DNA of 64,000 nucleotides, taken from contig VFIW01000006.1 in the NCBI GenBank assembly GCA_006386115.1, positions 351,966-415,965 on the forward strand. The letters run 5' to 3'. Each line of letters opens with the position of its first letter. Position 1 is the stretch's first letter. A model generated the notes under the pieces. The model was not told the origin of the DNA and ran no database searches. It was given only the letters and a program-made list of their open reading frames with translations. Below are positions 8,775 to 20,204 of the stretch, one piece after another. Made by a program: the position numbers and the translations under genes. The stretch comes from Globisporangium splendens. Its lineage: Eukaryota; Oomycota; Peronosporomycetes; Pythiales; Pythiaceae.

Positions 8775-9928
8775 TCATAGACACCTTCGCTTCGCATCTT
8801 TATCGATCAACTGTTTAACTGTCTCTTCGAGGTTAGAAGTTGCATGCTTGAGCTCTTCACAATTCTTGGTCAATTCTTTCACTTGCCGCTTCAGGAAAAA
8901 ATTGTCATGCTTTATGCGAATGATCTCGAGTTGGGAAGTTGCCGCCATCTTCTTCGTTTGAAGCACATCGACTTGTTCAAAGTATCCTTCGGCCACAACA
9001 TCGCTTGCTTCTTCTTCTTCTAGCTGTCGAGCCGCTTCATCCGTGCATCGCATATCCAACCGGATCATCAGCAAGCGAAGCTTTTGCGAAACCGGGTTTG
9101 TTCTGAGTCTGTCATACGCGCGTAGACGGGTATCTTCTTTGAGTCTTTATAGCAAAATGGACAATCTTGATCTTGACGCACGCCGCAAGGGAATCCTTCT
9201 TTGATTGATTGTTGATGAACTTCCATCTTGATACCAGTCAACGTTCGGTCGACGAACCGCTCGCGTGCTTTCTTGTAATGTGCCCAAAACGATTTAGGTT
9301 GGGAGTATCCTTCGACGAATGCATTCCACGCTCGTAACAAGACGCTTGGACTCAACCGCACATCTCGTTTCTTGCCCTTGTAAAAGCGCTTCTGAAAAAA
9401 CAAATTGATATAATACCGATCACGATCAAATTTAAACAGGTTCAAAGATGAATCATCCATACATGCGTCGGCAAGATTGGGAGACAGTTCTGTTATTCCG
9501 CTCGTATCGAATAGAGAATACTCATACTCATCTTCGGCATACCCGGTCATCCACGAACAATAGTCGTCCATCCAGGCAGCATTCGTATGAATCGTAGCCT
9601 CGCGAAATGGATCAGCGCCACAGATGACAACATCTGCAGTTCCACCCGATTTCAAAGACTGCTGATTAGTAGCTCCGTGAATGACACCATTCACAGCACT
9701 CAACGATTTGCCATTCTGGATGTCCGACTGCTCATTCGGTCCAGACCCGTTAAAGCCTGTAACGGTAAAGAGTGATTTATTCTGGGTATTGCTCTTAATC
9801 GAATCGTTTTCGCAAAATTCGGTGTCGAGCACTTCCGTTTCTGCACGCCACGGGCTGTCTCCTTCTTTGCTGTCTGCTTCTTCGCTGGATTGACTGTGAG
9901 GCATCGAATTATTCTTTGCGCTGTCCAT
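8775..9928 (-). pseudogene. Stand-alone homologue of the Gypsy antisense protein
   Basis: Two minus-strand frames, 9068-9928 (start ATG 9928, MDSAKNN) and 8775-9074, join by one frameshift near 9070 into a protein of about 380 residues. The core carries YYINLFFQKRF, LLRAWNAFV, GFPCGV and CPFC in the same order and spacing as FYIDLF, AWGAFV, GVPCGV and CRIC of the A1 antisense gene. The second frame is a coiled coil (LKRQVKELTKNCEEL). I see no LTR or pol next to it, and the sequence is more AT-rich than the Gypsy elements. It is either an old, solitary remnant of another family or a host gene with a sequencing frameshift. Function unknown. Confidence 0.6.
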
Positions 9929-10276
9929 TTTGTAAAATGTCGCACATCCAGAGCGACAACGCCTGATCACAACGATGATGGGTGGTTTGCAACAGCAAAT
10001 AATGTTTTCAACTACTTTCTCATATAAGAACTATTAAATTGAGTATGCTTATTGTAGCACTGTTTTGAACATATTTCTTTTTTAAATATAAAGGGTTCAG
10101 TAAGGGCAACAGCAACATTTGTTTTAAACAATAAAGAGGTTTAAACTCAAGGATTGAATTTGCGCATCTTCAACATGTTTTAAATATATGGAAGAATCTT
10201 TGGATGCACACCTTTTCATTTATTTGTCGTACCAGCAGATCAATGGAAACAACGAGGATGTCTTACGCTGTATCAG
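9929..10276. other. Unassigned sequence
   Basis: AT-rich interval between two remnants; it may hold the upstream region of the 8775-9928 gene. No ORF or repeat is recognised. Confidence 0.45.
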
Positions 10277-11425
10277 ATGTGGACGACATACCAGATTTCT
10301 ACGATGCAGCTCAACCTGTTCCATCCGGGAAGGATCGAGTCTTCGGCGTGTCCAAGCAATGCCGGATGTGGGGAGACAAAAGAAACTATCACACATAGTC
10401 TGGAGTTGCAAGCGAGCACAAGCCGCGTGGACGGCCTCCCTCGGACGATGGATGGGCGGAACATTGACGGAGCAAGCACTCAATCTCTTCCTACCTCATA
10501 TTGCTAGCCGCACAGCCCCGCCAGGTCAACGATCTTTGATCCGGGAATTGGAGAAGCGCTTCGGGTTCATTACTCCGGAACACTCTGCAGCACTACAGAA
10601 ACTCTGGTTTATCGTCACATCAAGCATTCCAGTACTGCTATGGAGAACGAGAGTGGAAATAGTGCATGAACAGCAACACGTTGCTATCGAAGAAAGCACC
10701 AAGCGTGTGTGGACGGCGTGTGTGTTCCAAGTGCGGGTTGTGGCTCATCGGATGAGAACGCTCAAAGGAGAAAAGATCAATGCAACGTGCCTGAGCCAAC
10801 TGCTCAGCGTACTGGAGAGACAAGACTTGTCGCGCCAACTGGAAGCGTGGGCGACGGCGCGTTTGTATTTCGATGGAGGTGCACGCGGCAACCCAGGTCC
10901 AGGAGGCAGCGGTTGGGCACTCATCTTCCTGAATGAACGAAGCAATCGATGGGAACTCAAAGCATGCGGCTATGCGTACATGGGACCAGAAGTCACGAAC
11001 ACCCGGTGCGAATACAGCGCGCTGAAAGATGGCCTGGCATACAGTGCACACTGCCTACACCACTATGAAGTCAAGTTGGAAGTCTTCGGAGACAGCCAAA
11101 TGATTATCGCAGCCCAGAACAGGTTCTCCTCAATACGCCAGACCAAGTTGCAGCCACTAGCAGTTCGGGTAAATCAAATCATCGTCAACTTTACGTGGAC
11201 CTCCTGGAATCACAAAAACGAGAACAAAACAAAATGGCCGATCTTCTCGCCAACATGGCAATGGACCCCAAGAATGCGAGGATACTCACCGTTGAATCAC
11301 GGGGAGATGATCAAGTTCTTCTGTCCCAAGTCGCAGCTCTACTCGACAATGATATTGGTGCTAGACCATCAAAACTTAGAAACACCTCACTCTCGGCAGT
11401 GTCAATGAGACTCAGGAATTCTTAA
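10277..11425 (+). pseudogene. LINE C-terminal remnant: zinc-knuckle plus RNase H
   Basis: Plus-strand remnant of a non-LTR retrotransposon ORF2 end. The first part (10277 to about 10395) reads FHPGRIESSACPSNAGC followed by CGETKETITH, the zf-RVT type of linker. After a frameshift the reading continues as WSCKRAQAAW and then an RNase H domain: LYFDGGARGNPGPGG, TRCEYSALKDGL and VFGDSQMI hold the acidic catalytic residues. A second frameshift near 11210 leads to REQNKMADLLANMAMD, the final RNase H histidine/aspartate region. At least two frameshifts and no RT, so it is dead. The orientation is opposite to the fragment at 8209-8480. Confidence 0.8.
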
Positions 11426-11630
11426 ACTGTTGGTAGATCATAAATTCAATAAATTTCCCCTCTCTCGCTTGATGAATGCGAGCGCAAAGAATCGTTTGAT
11501 TTGAATATGGCAGGTGCAAGTGTTTTAAACTACGTTTCCTCAGACTTAGATGCATTCAGTCAATTCATTTTGCACGAGTGCCTGTGGCTCTATGCTCACA
11601 GTTTGTAATTATGAAAGTGAAGAGTCCATC

Positions 11631-11924
11631 ATGGCTCTTTCCGCCCTTCAGCACCGACTTGACAGCATCCTGCGCTGCCTCGAGCACGAATGTGACCTCC
11701 GCACGCGCCTTGAGGCGGATCTCGACCGTGAGCGTGGAGCCCGCACGCGTATTGAAGCGGATCTCGCAAGCCTCAATGACGCACACCACGAAGCGCTTCG
11801 CCAAGCGCTCATACAGCTCAATCGCGAGCACCGGCGCGACATCTGTGGGCGTATCGACCGTGTGCTTGACGCGAATGCTCAAATCAGTAACCAGCTGACC
11901 GATTTGCAGCGCGTTGCAAAGTGA
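11631..11924 (+). CDS. Small coiled-coil protein
   Basis: A 97-residue frame from ATG 11631. Nearly all of it is amphipathic helix with Leu/Arg/Glu heptads and a duplicated unit (RTRLEADLDRERGA, then RTRIEADLASL). No known family is recognised. A broken relative is at 18350-18560 on the same strand. It may be a stand-alone short gene, one exon of a larger one, or a repeat-derived ORF. Confidence 0.45.
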   Translation: MALSALQHRLDSILRCLEHECDLRTRLEADLDRERGARTRIEADLASLNDAHHEALRQALIQLNREHRRDICGRIDRVLDANAQISNQLTDLQRVAK

Positions 11925-12844
11925 GAGAAAGGGACGACTGCGCCGAGCTGACCTCTCGTGCACTACTACCTCTTGACGGAATTGGCAGCGGACGGCATTC
12001 CAAGAGTATTAGGTGCACGTCGGGCCAGAAGCAATACTGTGTCGAACAACGCACCGAGCTGATATCGAATGGTGGGTAACCGCTTCGCCTTTGCAAGTCT
12101 GGTAACGGGATCGATTTGCGCCAGTATGTAAAAACACACACAAATCAGCGCATCGAAGCCTCCCTGGACCGCGAGTATCGTCATCTGGTGTTTGCTTTGA
12201 TTAAACTGTGCTAGAGTTGCGATATTAATTGATGTATAGAAACGACGTAGAGCTGCGATCGGCGCCCCCACTGCACAGCAATCTGGTGGAGATGGCGGTC
12301 GGGAACAAACATCAGCTACCGCGAGTTCCGCGGGTTCATCGACGAAGCCATTCGTGCGTTCAACGAGCTCCCATCTCTCCTCGCTGCAAACGACTGGTCT
12401 CGCCTCGTACTTGAAGAGAGAATCGATGACGAGTTCGTCGATCTGATCCCAGACGACGACGAAGAAAAGCTAGACATAGAGATATAGATGCTAACACGCA
12501 CATATTTTTGCTAAGTGAAAAATGCACACATGCTCAACTCCTTGCCTACTGCGTTCTCGTTACAAAGGCCGGATGGTTGCTTGTCGTTGGGAGATACGGT
12601 CGAACGAATTCATTTTTAGTGATGTTAGCGCGAGAAAAGCGCGAGAAAAAACTCTGCTAACAACGGATCTCATAAACTACGTTATACTCGAACCAGGTTG
12701 AAAACTACTGAGTACTCGTTGCTCGGCGCGAGAAATCCCCAGGTCCTCTGCCTCGAAAAGGCAAATATATGCATGGACTAGCATCTATATATGTAAATGC
12801 AAACTTTGAAAGTGCTGTCGCATCGAAGCCGCTTAGACCATTTC
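11925..12844. other. Intergenic, with one exon-like frame
   Basis: Mostly non-coding. On the plus strand at about 12318-12487 a frame without its own ATG reads YREFRGFIDEAIRAFNEL and ends in an acidic tail (DDDEEKLDIEI) before a TAG. It looks like a terminal exon or truncated ORF, but I could not connect it to 11631-11924. The rest shows nothing recognisable. Confidence 0.4.
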
Positions 12845-15800
12845 CTAACTTGAATCAGCCTCAAGATCGTTGTTTTCGTCACTATTGACAATCTCGAGAA
12901 GTTTGTCAACAACAAATTGGGCTTTTACGCGTTGCGCTGGGTCCAACTTCGTCATCAGCTCAATCAAGTTCCATTGCTTGTCACTCATCATTGCAAGTCG
13001 ACAGGGAATTTCTCCTTTCTTGACACGAAAAGATACCACTGGTGCGAGCATATTTCTCCCCCAAGGCACATCGTCCGTCAGAACCTCGAGGATGCACATC
13101 GCCAGCGAGTAGATATCTGTTTCGATAGAAAGTCTTTCTCCTTTCAGATACTCGGGAGATTTCCAGTTCACAGCACCCATTTTCGCTTTATCAACGAGAA
13201 TCTCGGCGACATCAGGAATGCAACTCAGCCCAAAGTCAATGATCTTAGCGTCACCATTCGCTCCAACCAGGATATTATCGCACTTGAGGTCGTTGTGAAC
13301 GATGTTTCGCTCGTGCATATACTGAAGTCCGAGGGCTATTTCGTACATCTTCTTCCATTTGTCGCTGATACTGCAATTGTTGCGCTTCAAATATGCGAGC
13401 AAATCACCATTCGCCGCAAATTCGCAGACGAAATAGCGTTTGTCGCAATGATTCGCACCGAAGAGTTTGATGATATGCGGGTGATTCAGTTCATGCCACA
13501 CTCGGACCTCGTGAAGGAACAATCTCGTACTGACTGTGCCAGGATCCTCTTCGTAGCCCATAAATTTCACAACCACTGGTGAATCGAGCCAGGTGCCCTT
13601 GTACACTGTGCCGAACTCTCCTTTGCCGATACTGTCAGTTTGCTTGAAATGCACATCGCGCAAAGCCAAATACCACGGTGGAGGAGTATCGGACAATATT
13701 GGACGCCCGGTAGGACCCCAAAGTGGTGATTCATTTTGTGGCTTCGAGTGCGTCAGCGTCACTGCTTCATTCTTTGGTCCAATCACACTGACATCTTGAA
13801 TAAAACGGTCGTGTTGGAGTACTTGCTTGTCAATATCGCTATAGTCTCGTTCCCATGATCGAATAGGATCATTTGGCGGAACTTGCAGCATATCCAACAT
13901 GTGATCGAGTTCAGCGAAGATCACATGATGTCTCTCCGCCACTTTCTGACTTCGAGCAAGTCGAGCGATAGGCACCACCGATAGTTCTACTCGAACGTAG
14001 TGCTTAACACGCGCCAACAAAACACAATACCGGGTCACGGCAGGGTCGGTTAGTTGCAGTCTTGATTCAACACAGCGTTTGTAGATATACTGTAATGCTG
14101 GATATACGCTCTCCTTGATCCACTGCACTTCAGAGTGAAATGAGAGCATGGGCATGATGTTTTCAAGTTCGCTTCTGATGGTGTTGGTCGTTCCTGGAAA
14201 GTTGCATTTTTCCAAATCAAAATTTTGGTTCTGCCAAAGAACAAATCGTATCAAAACAAATAGAAGAGTAAGTTCCACACATCTCAGGGAAAGAATTGTT
14301 GTACACCAACATGCTCACACGTCGTACCTCCGCACTACTGGTATTTGCTTCACAATCAGGAGCTCCACTTGAATTTTCGCATTTCATGGTAAAAGACTTC
14401 AATTGATTCACGACGTATGCAATGTCCACTCGATCATGAGGCTCATACGCGCACATCTCCACGACCAAGTCCCATTGTTCTCCGCTCAGATTGGGCACAC
14501 ATTCTGGGATTCTTCCCTTACGAAACAACTTAACGGCGTCGTCGGCATTCCACCTGTCACCTGCTGCTTCCAAAATGCAAATGCCAAATGAGAAGATGTC
14601 GGACGCGAGCGATGCAATCTCTCCATACCATGCTTGTTCAGGAGACTCCCATTCAGGAAACCTATTTACCTCGAGGCCACCAACTTTGGCTTGACCATTT
14701 CGGCTGATTACGATGTTTTCGCACTTCAGATCGCCATGCGCGACTTGCCGCTGATGAAGATGATGGATACCAAGAGCCGCTTCGTACAGTTTCTCCCAGA
14801 CAAGATGACGATTTGATTTAACCTTCAGAAAGTCTTCAAGGCTGGTCTCGTTTAGATCGTACTCGCACACAAAAAATGGAGGTTTGGCAACGTGGCATGC
14901 ACCATAGAGTGCGACGATATTTGGATGGCGAAGAGAAAACCACTGCGTGACACGAGCTTCAAAATCGCGGAGCTTCAACGACGAAGATGCGACCACCACG
15001 CTAGCTTTCTTCCACGTTCCGCGATACTTCTTTGCGCTATAATTAACTATTATATTTCGTTCTTGAAAGTCGACATCATTGCTGGATACAAACCACTCTG
15101 GAATGACCGGCGGTTTCAGATTCACTAAAGCGACGAGTCGATCCGTAATACCTTGAATCTGCGTACACATACCGAAGTCGCCCTCTGCTTCACAGGTACG
15201 TAATTCGTATTGAAGCTGGAACAATCTATCAACGTGCTGTTCGGAGTCGGAAAACTCGCGTGTCAGCAAATTATCGTCACGGAGCAAAACTTGGAATGTT
15301 ACTTGTTGGCTCAATCGATCTTCGCGCCATTGTTCTTTCCAGGTAAGGTGCAGACAAAGGTCATGTTCTGTTCCACTGAAGACAGTGAAATGGTCGAGCT
15401 CTTCGTGAAAATCTCGAATCTTGTTTGAGATCACACGACTCGCAATAAATCTTGATAATGGATGATCATTTTTGCTCGACTCGAACTTCAGCAGAAAGCT
15501 GCAGAGACGGAATGTTATAGCGACAAGCGTTAGGAGATGACTCTCCGAACCATTCTGCATGATTGATACATCTTCCAATCGCTTGACGAGTCGAGAAAAC
15601 ATTGGCTCAAATTCATGAGTTGATGCACAAAAGATTCTGAGAGTTTCCAAGGTCCCAGTGAGTAGCGGTAATTGGCTATCTGATGTTTCGTTTGTGGGAA
15701 TGTTCTTTCTGGCGTATTTGATGATCAGCTGAATTCCTTCAAAATAATTCGAGCGCGAAGCAGAAATCAATGGCGTCTCACCGTCGTGACACCGCATGTT

Positions 15801-17114
15801 GATGGACGCTCCAGCTTCAATCAAGACTCGGAACGACTGCATATGGCCTGCGCGGCCGGCGAGTAGTAATGGACAATCCATTTCTGGCGTTAAATGATTG
15901 ACGTCTGCATCCAATTTTATAAGCGCCTTTACAGCTTTGTTTTTGCCCGCCCGAGCTGCAGCACACAGAGCTGTTTCGCCTGAGGAATTGGTTTCGCACC
16001 CAATAGCGCCAAGATCAATGAGGGTTTGAATAGCAATCACACTGTCATTTGCAGCAGCAGCAAACAACGCCGTCTCCCCTGAGTTGTTCTTCTCGTTCAC
16101 CGACGCTCCCAACTCAATAAGGGTTCGTATAGCATTCACCCCGCCCCAGCGAGCAGCACGAAACAACGCCGTCTCTCCTTCATTGCTCTTCTCGTTCACC
16201 GACGCACCCAGCTCAAAAAGGGTTCGTAGAGCATTCACTTTGTCGTTCTCAGCAGCATAAAACAATGCTGTATTCCCATCTTTGTCTTTTTCGTTCACCG
16301 ACGCTCCCAACTCAATAAGGGTTCGTATAGCATTCACCCTGTCCCAGCAAGCAGCACGAAACAACGCCGTCTCTCCTTCATTGTTCTTCTCGTTCACCGA
16401 CGCACCCAGCTCAACAAGTGCTCGTATAGCATTCACTTTGTCGTTCTCAGCAGCATTAAACAACGCTGTATTCCCGAAAATGTCCTTCTTGTTCACCGGT
16501 ACACACAACTCGATGAGGGTTCGTATAGCATTCACTTTGTCGTTCTCAGCAGCATTAAACAACGCTGTATTCCCGAAAATGTCCTTCTTGTTCACCGGTA
16601 CACACAACTCGATGAGGGTTCGTATAGCATTCACATTGTCGTTCTCAGCAGCACGAAACAACGCCGTCTCCCTTTCCTCGTTGTTCTTCTTGTTCGGCGA
16701 CGCACCCAACTCGACAAGGGTTCGTATAGCATCCACATTGCCGTTCTCAGCAGCATCAAACAACGCCGTCTCATTTAATTTGTCCTTCTCGTTCGCCGAC
16801 ACACCCAACTCAATAAGGGTTCGTATCGCATCCACATTATCGTTCTCAGCAGCATCAAACAACGCCGTCCTGCCTTGGTTGTCTTTCTCGTTCGCCAACG
16901 CACCAAACTCAATGATGGTGCGTATAATATCGGTGTCGCCGCCACAGGAAACAAGATGTAAGGCCGTGGAGCCCCAAATATCTTTTTCATCAATCGACGA
17001 TCCGTGCTGAAGGCAATGGCGGATGCGATCCACATTTCTCGCTTCCGCTGCGCGGATCAATTCCCCTGGTTTGCATCGTGGTTCTTGCTCCACCCCTGCC
17101 GCCGTCCTCCCCAT
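12845..17114 (-). CDS. Ankyrin-repeat / pseudokinase / TKL-type kinase protein
   Basis: Two long frames join through an 88-nt intron (14231-14318; donor GTGAGC, acceptor TTTGGCAG, phase 0), giving exons 14319-17114 and 12845-14230 and about 1393 residues. Residues about 25-450 are some 13 ankyrin repeats, two of them identical at DNA level over 99 bp. A first kinase fold (about 690-915) keeps HGDLKCEN but lacks the beta-3 lysine (VVVASSS) and has GGL in place of DFG, so it is probably a pseudokinase. The second fold (about 1125-1385) has GKGEFGTVYKG, VVVKF, HNDLKCDN, DFGLS and SPE, consistent with activity. The start is the first ATG in frame (17114). Signalling substrate unknown. If the intron is wrong, these are two adjacent kinase genes. 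Confidence 0.7.
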
Positions 17115-18349
17115 TTTCGCTCCTCTTGCGACAGCTTGCAATTTATCGACTGCAAGTCCTCAGATTTGGTTGATGGGCAAAAATTCGAAACTCAGGTCTC
17201 AGGTGAGAAGAGTATTTCAAGGTGCGAGTGTTCCATACTGAAATGTAAGTATTTAACCGATATTTGAATTACTCGATACCTCCTGATTCCACTGCAACTT
17301 GACTCAGTCGCTGAATCCTACAGTCATTACAACATATAAGAGAATCACTTGCCAGGTACCTACTAATCTTTTGCTGCTTAACGAGAAAGTAAGAATACCT
17401 TCGTGTCGATTGAACTGTAATTCAAGTATCGTTCGACATTCCAAAATAGCCAATAGTTACGATGAGTTACCCTTATTTCTTGAAAAGAATACGCGAAGTG
17501 AATCGAGTTTGAATGACTTCTTTGCTGCCATAATAAAGAAGTTATCCAAGGCAAAACAGGATCGAGAAAAATGTGAACACTGCTCGTAACATCTCTCTCA
17601 AGAATGAGCATTTACTCACTTGGGCTCTTCAAGTTCAAGTGCTCGGAGATGCCTACTCGGAGGTTGTTAGGTGCTCTAAGGTCGCTTAGAGTATCGACCC
17701 GAAACAAAAATAACAGAAACTCATTTTTTGAGTTATTTGGTGCTTTGGTATCACACGGCAACTTATGTGAGCTTCTGAGGTGCGTGGCGCATTACCAGAA
17801 TTGCTTTTTTGTTTCATTATCAATAGTATCACATTAGCTGCAAGTGTTTTTTTGGCTGGTGATCCAAATTATGGCACGACCTGTGCCCTAAAGGGTAAAT
17901 TTATCAATGATTCAATTTATGCATGGTAATCCTGACCACTTATATTCAGTGACCTTCCTTGTTTCAAGCAGTGTCCTCTCAGTGCACCCTCTCCCTTCCT
18001 ATCACTTGGTCTCTGTATACCGAAATGCAACTATTCACTTGCTCATACGGAAACGAAATACAGTGTCCAATGATTCACTACACACAGAACAGAGGACTTC
18101 ACTGGCTTATTTGTGGAACTTGCAGCAGCTGAGTGATGGTCCTCTGTGCTGCAAAGCTTTTTATCACAGATCACCACACAAATACAGGTCTGCACTTTGA
18201 TACAGAAAACTGTATCTGCAATTCTTTACTTCTAATTGCGTTCTACGATTCATAATCTAATTGCGACACAAATCAAGTATTTGATTTGATGAATGTTTTC
18301 AAAGAAAGTTTGCATCATCTTTTTTTTAAATTTGCGTGAGACAATAACG
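17115..18349. other. Upstream/intergenic region of the kinase gene
   Basis: Contains the presumed promoter of the kinase gene. A 96-codon plus-strand frame (17299-17589) has no recognisable features. Otherwise nothing is seen. Confidence 0.45.
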
Positions 18350-18560
18350 ATGGCCGAAGTGGCAGCAGTGCGCGAGCAAATTGAGCTCATAATTGAACAC
18401 CTCCGCAGCGCACAACATGATCTCCGCGCAAAGGATGCATTCACCTGATATCTTGCATATGATTTACGCAATGCGCGCACAGCTATTGATGACCAAGCAG
18501 AGCGCCGTCGCCAAGATATCAGTAGTCTTGCCACCGATCTACGCGCAAAAGATATATATA
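18350..18560 (+). pseudogene. Broken small coiled-coil ORF
   Basis: From ATG near 18350 the frame reads MAEVAAVREQIELIIEHL, then meets a TGA near 18447, after which the same frame continues as helical sequence (YLAYDLRNARTAIDDQAERR). The heptad pattern and composition resemble the protein at 11631-11924. A short AT dinucleotide repeat follows near 18555-18567. Confidence 0.45.
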
Positions 18561-18604
18561 TATATATCAGAGCTCAATCGCAGCAAAATCGAGCAGAGCG
18601 CGAT

Positions 18605-19259
18605 TGTAGGAGGGCGTTGTTCACAACAGTCCCTCAAACGCGGCACACACTGTAAGAGGCTATCCGAGACAGCCTCAAACACAGCACAAACGCTCGCGCT
18701 TGAGAGGAAGACTTGAGAGGAACTTGGCAAAATGCAACTGAATTGAAATGAGCTTATGGTTCCTGACACTACATATAAAACACCACTAGGACTCCTAGAG
18801 GTTTTATGCATAAAACCTAAACATGCAGAAATAAAACCTATGAATCTGATATATAAAACCTTGGGTACACTGAGGTTGAACCTACGGGATATTCGAGAAG
18901 CTTGAACTTGAAGTACCGCGAAGATTCCCTGCGAAGTGAGTGGCGTGAGCCACTCACTCCAGGTGGCAGAGACACGTCCGTCTCATCACCAGTGTTGTTT
19001 CCCCCAAGTAGGAACCATCATTCACATGTCTCGAGTACTGTTGTGCGTAATCACGCCGAATCTCAATGATTGCGAGCGACCAACACTCAACTCAGACACA
19101 GATTGCTCTGACATCAGACGATGACGTCACCTGTGCATGTGGGGATCACTTTTATGTGTTTCACCCAATATCTTCGCGCCCACAATGCACTTCCACAAGG
19201 TGGTGTGTGACACACACAAAGAGCCACCTTGCATGTAATGGCAGCCTTAGCCCATTACA
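18605..19259 (-). repeat. LTR of B1
   Basis: Reverse complement of the B2 LTRs, with many substitutions, so older or from a subfamily. It begins TGTAGGAGGG (B2 form TGTAAGAGGG) and ends in CCCATTACA. Confidence 0.85.
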
Positions 19260-20204
19260 AGAGGACGTCGATTCTACAAGGAGTTGTTCTTCCTCTGGCG
19301 CAAGATGTCCGGCAGCGACGATCCTGGCCAGTCCAGCACAGCGAAGCTCGAGTCGTGGAAGACGTTTGTCCGACTCGAGAACGAGAATCTTGTCGAGCGT
19401 TTGCTAGGGAACCTAGGAGGCACGCTCGAGAGCGACCATAAAGAGCTTGGCTCTCGTCGTTCTAGTGCTCGCGAGAGCACTACAAGTTCTGTTCGTAGCT
19501 GTGAACCACGTCGGGAACATCAGACTGAAGAGTCTCTCGAGGTTCCCACGTGTCTGAGTCCGGTGGATAGCCAAGCCACCGTACTCTGTAGAAGCGTTGA
19601 CGGTTCAACGACTTCTCTCCTCGACGACGAGTCGATCGATCCTCATGATCGACTATCGACTCAACGATCCAACGGCGCTCTCCCTGATGATCGATCAGAG
19701 GAGGTGGGGTTGAACGCGAAAACGATTGAGCGACTCTGGAAGTGGAAGAGTGCTCACCGCGCTCAGATCGAGGCTCTTGAAGTTCGCAACGCGGTACTCG
19801 AAGACCGGTGCGAAAGCCTCGAAGACCGGTTGAAGGAGCAGGAGTCGAAGATCGACTTGCTGTTCGATGGTCTTGTCCAGCGTCCGGCAATGGAGTCACG
19901 TTTCGAACAGAGGTTCGAGAAGATTCAAGTCGAGCTTGAACGACTCCAGAAGGCTGAGAAAGCTCGTGATGCGTATCACGAACGTCTACTGCGCTCTGTG
20001 GAAGAGGCAGGGGTTCCTCTTGAGATACTTCGGAAGGAGTATCATGGTCGCCTTCTCGCGTTGGAGACAATAAAGGACGAGTCCTTTGATGTGCTTCAGC
20101 ACCTTTATGCCGAGAAGAAGCTCCATGGCGATGAGTTACAGACTCTTCGCGAGCTGGTGGAGCGACTTCAGGATCGACTTGATCGTCTGCCAAAGGCTCT
20201 GTAG
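19260..20204 (+). CDS. Antisense accessory protein (aORF) of B1, 5'-truncated
   Basis: The open frame runs from the LTR edge. The first codons give RRFYKELFFLWRK and then ESWKTFV, matching EFYKERFFSWRR / DSWRTFV of the B2 antisense gene, so the true start has been lost. From about 19715 to the stop it is a long coiled coil (ALEVRNAVLEDRCESLEDRL, then QVELERL and RLQDRLDRL). It runs antisense to pol over 19480-20204, including the whole chromodomain and linker. The open frame across such a long overlap suggests selection on this strand as well. Confidence 0.65.
   Translation, partial: RGRRFYKELFFLWRKMSGSDDPGQSSTAKLESWKTFVRLENENLVERLLGNLGGTLESDHKELGSRRSSARESTTSSVRSCEPRREHQTEESLEVPTCLSPVDSQATVLCRSVDGSTTSLLDDESIDPHDRLSTQRSNGALPDDRSEEVGLNAKTIERLWKWKSAHRAQIEALEVRNAVLEDRCESLEDRLKEQESKIDLLFDGLVQRPAMESRFEQRFEKIQVELERLQKAEKARDAYHERLLRSVEEAGVPLEILRKEYHGRLLALETIKDESFDVLQHLYAEKKLHGDELQTLRELVERLQDRLDRLPKAL

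Noticed and set aside
8209..11425. One LINE split by other sequence
   Set aside because: The RT piece is on the minus strand and the RNase H piece on the plus strand, so they cannot be one simple copy.
12845..14278. Second kinase as an independent gene from 14278
   Set aside because: The frame starts at a GTG, has no good early ATG, and joins the upstream gene in phase through GTGAGC...CAG; the alternative is kept open.
16282..17010. 242-codon plus-strand frame across the ankyrin region
   Set aside because: It is the mirror of the repeated ankyrin codons on the minus strand; its Ser/Phe/Ala periodicity follows the 99-bp repeat.
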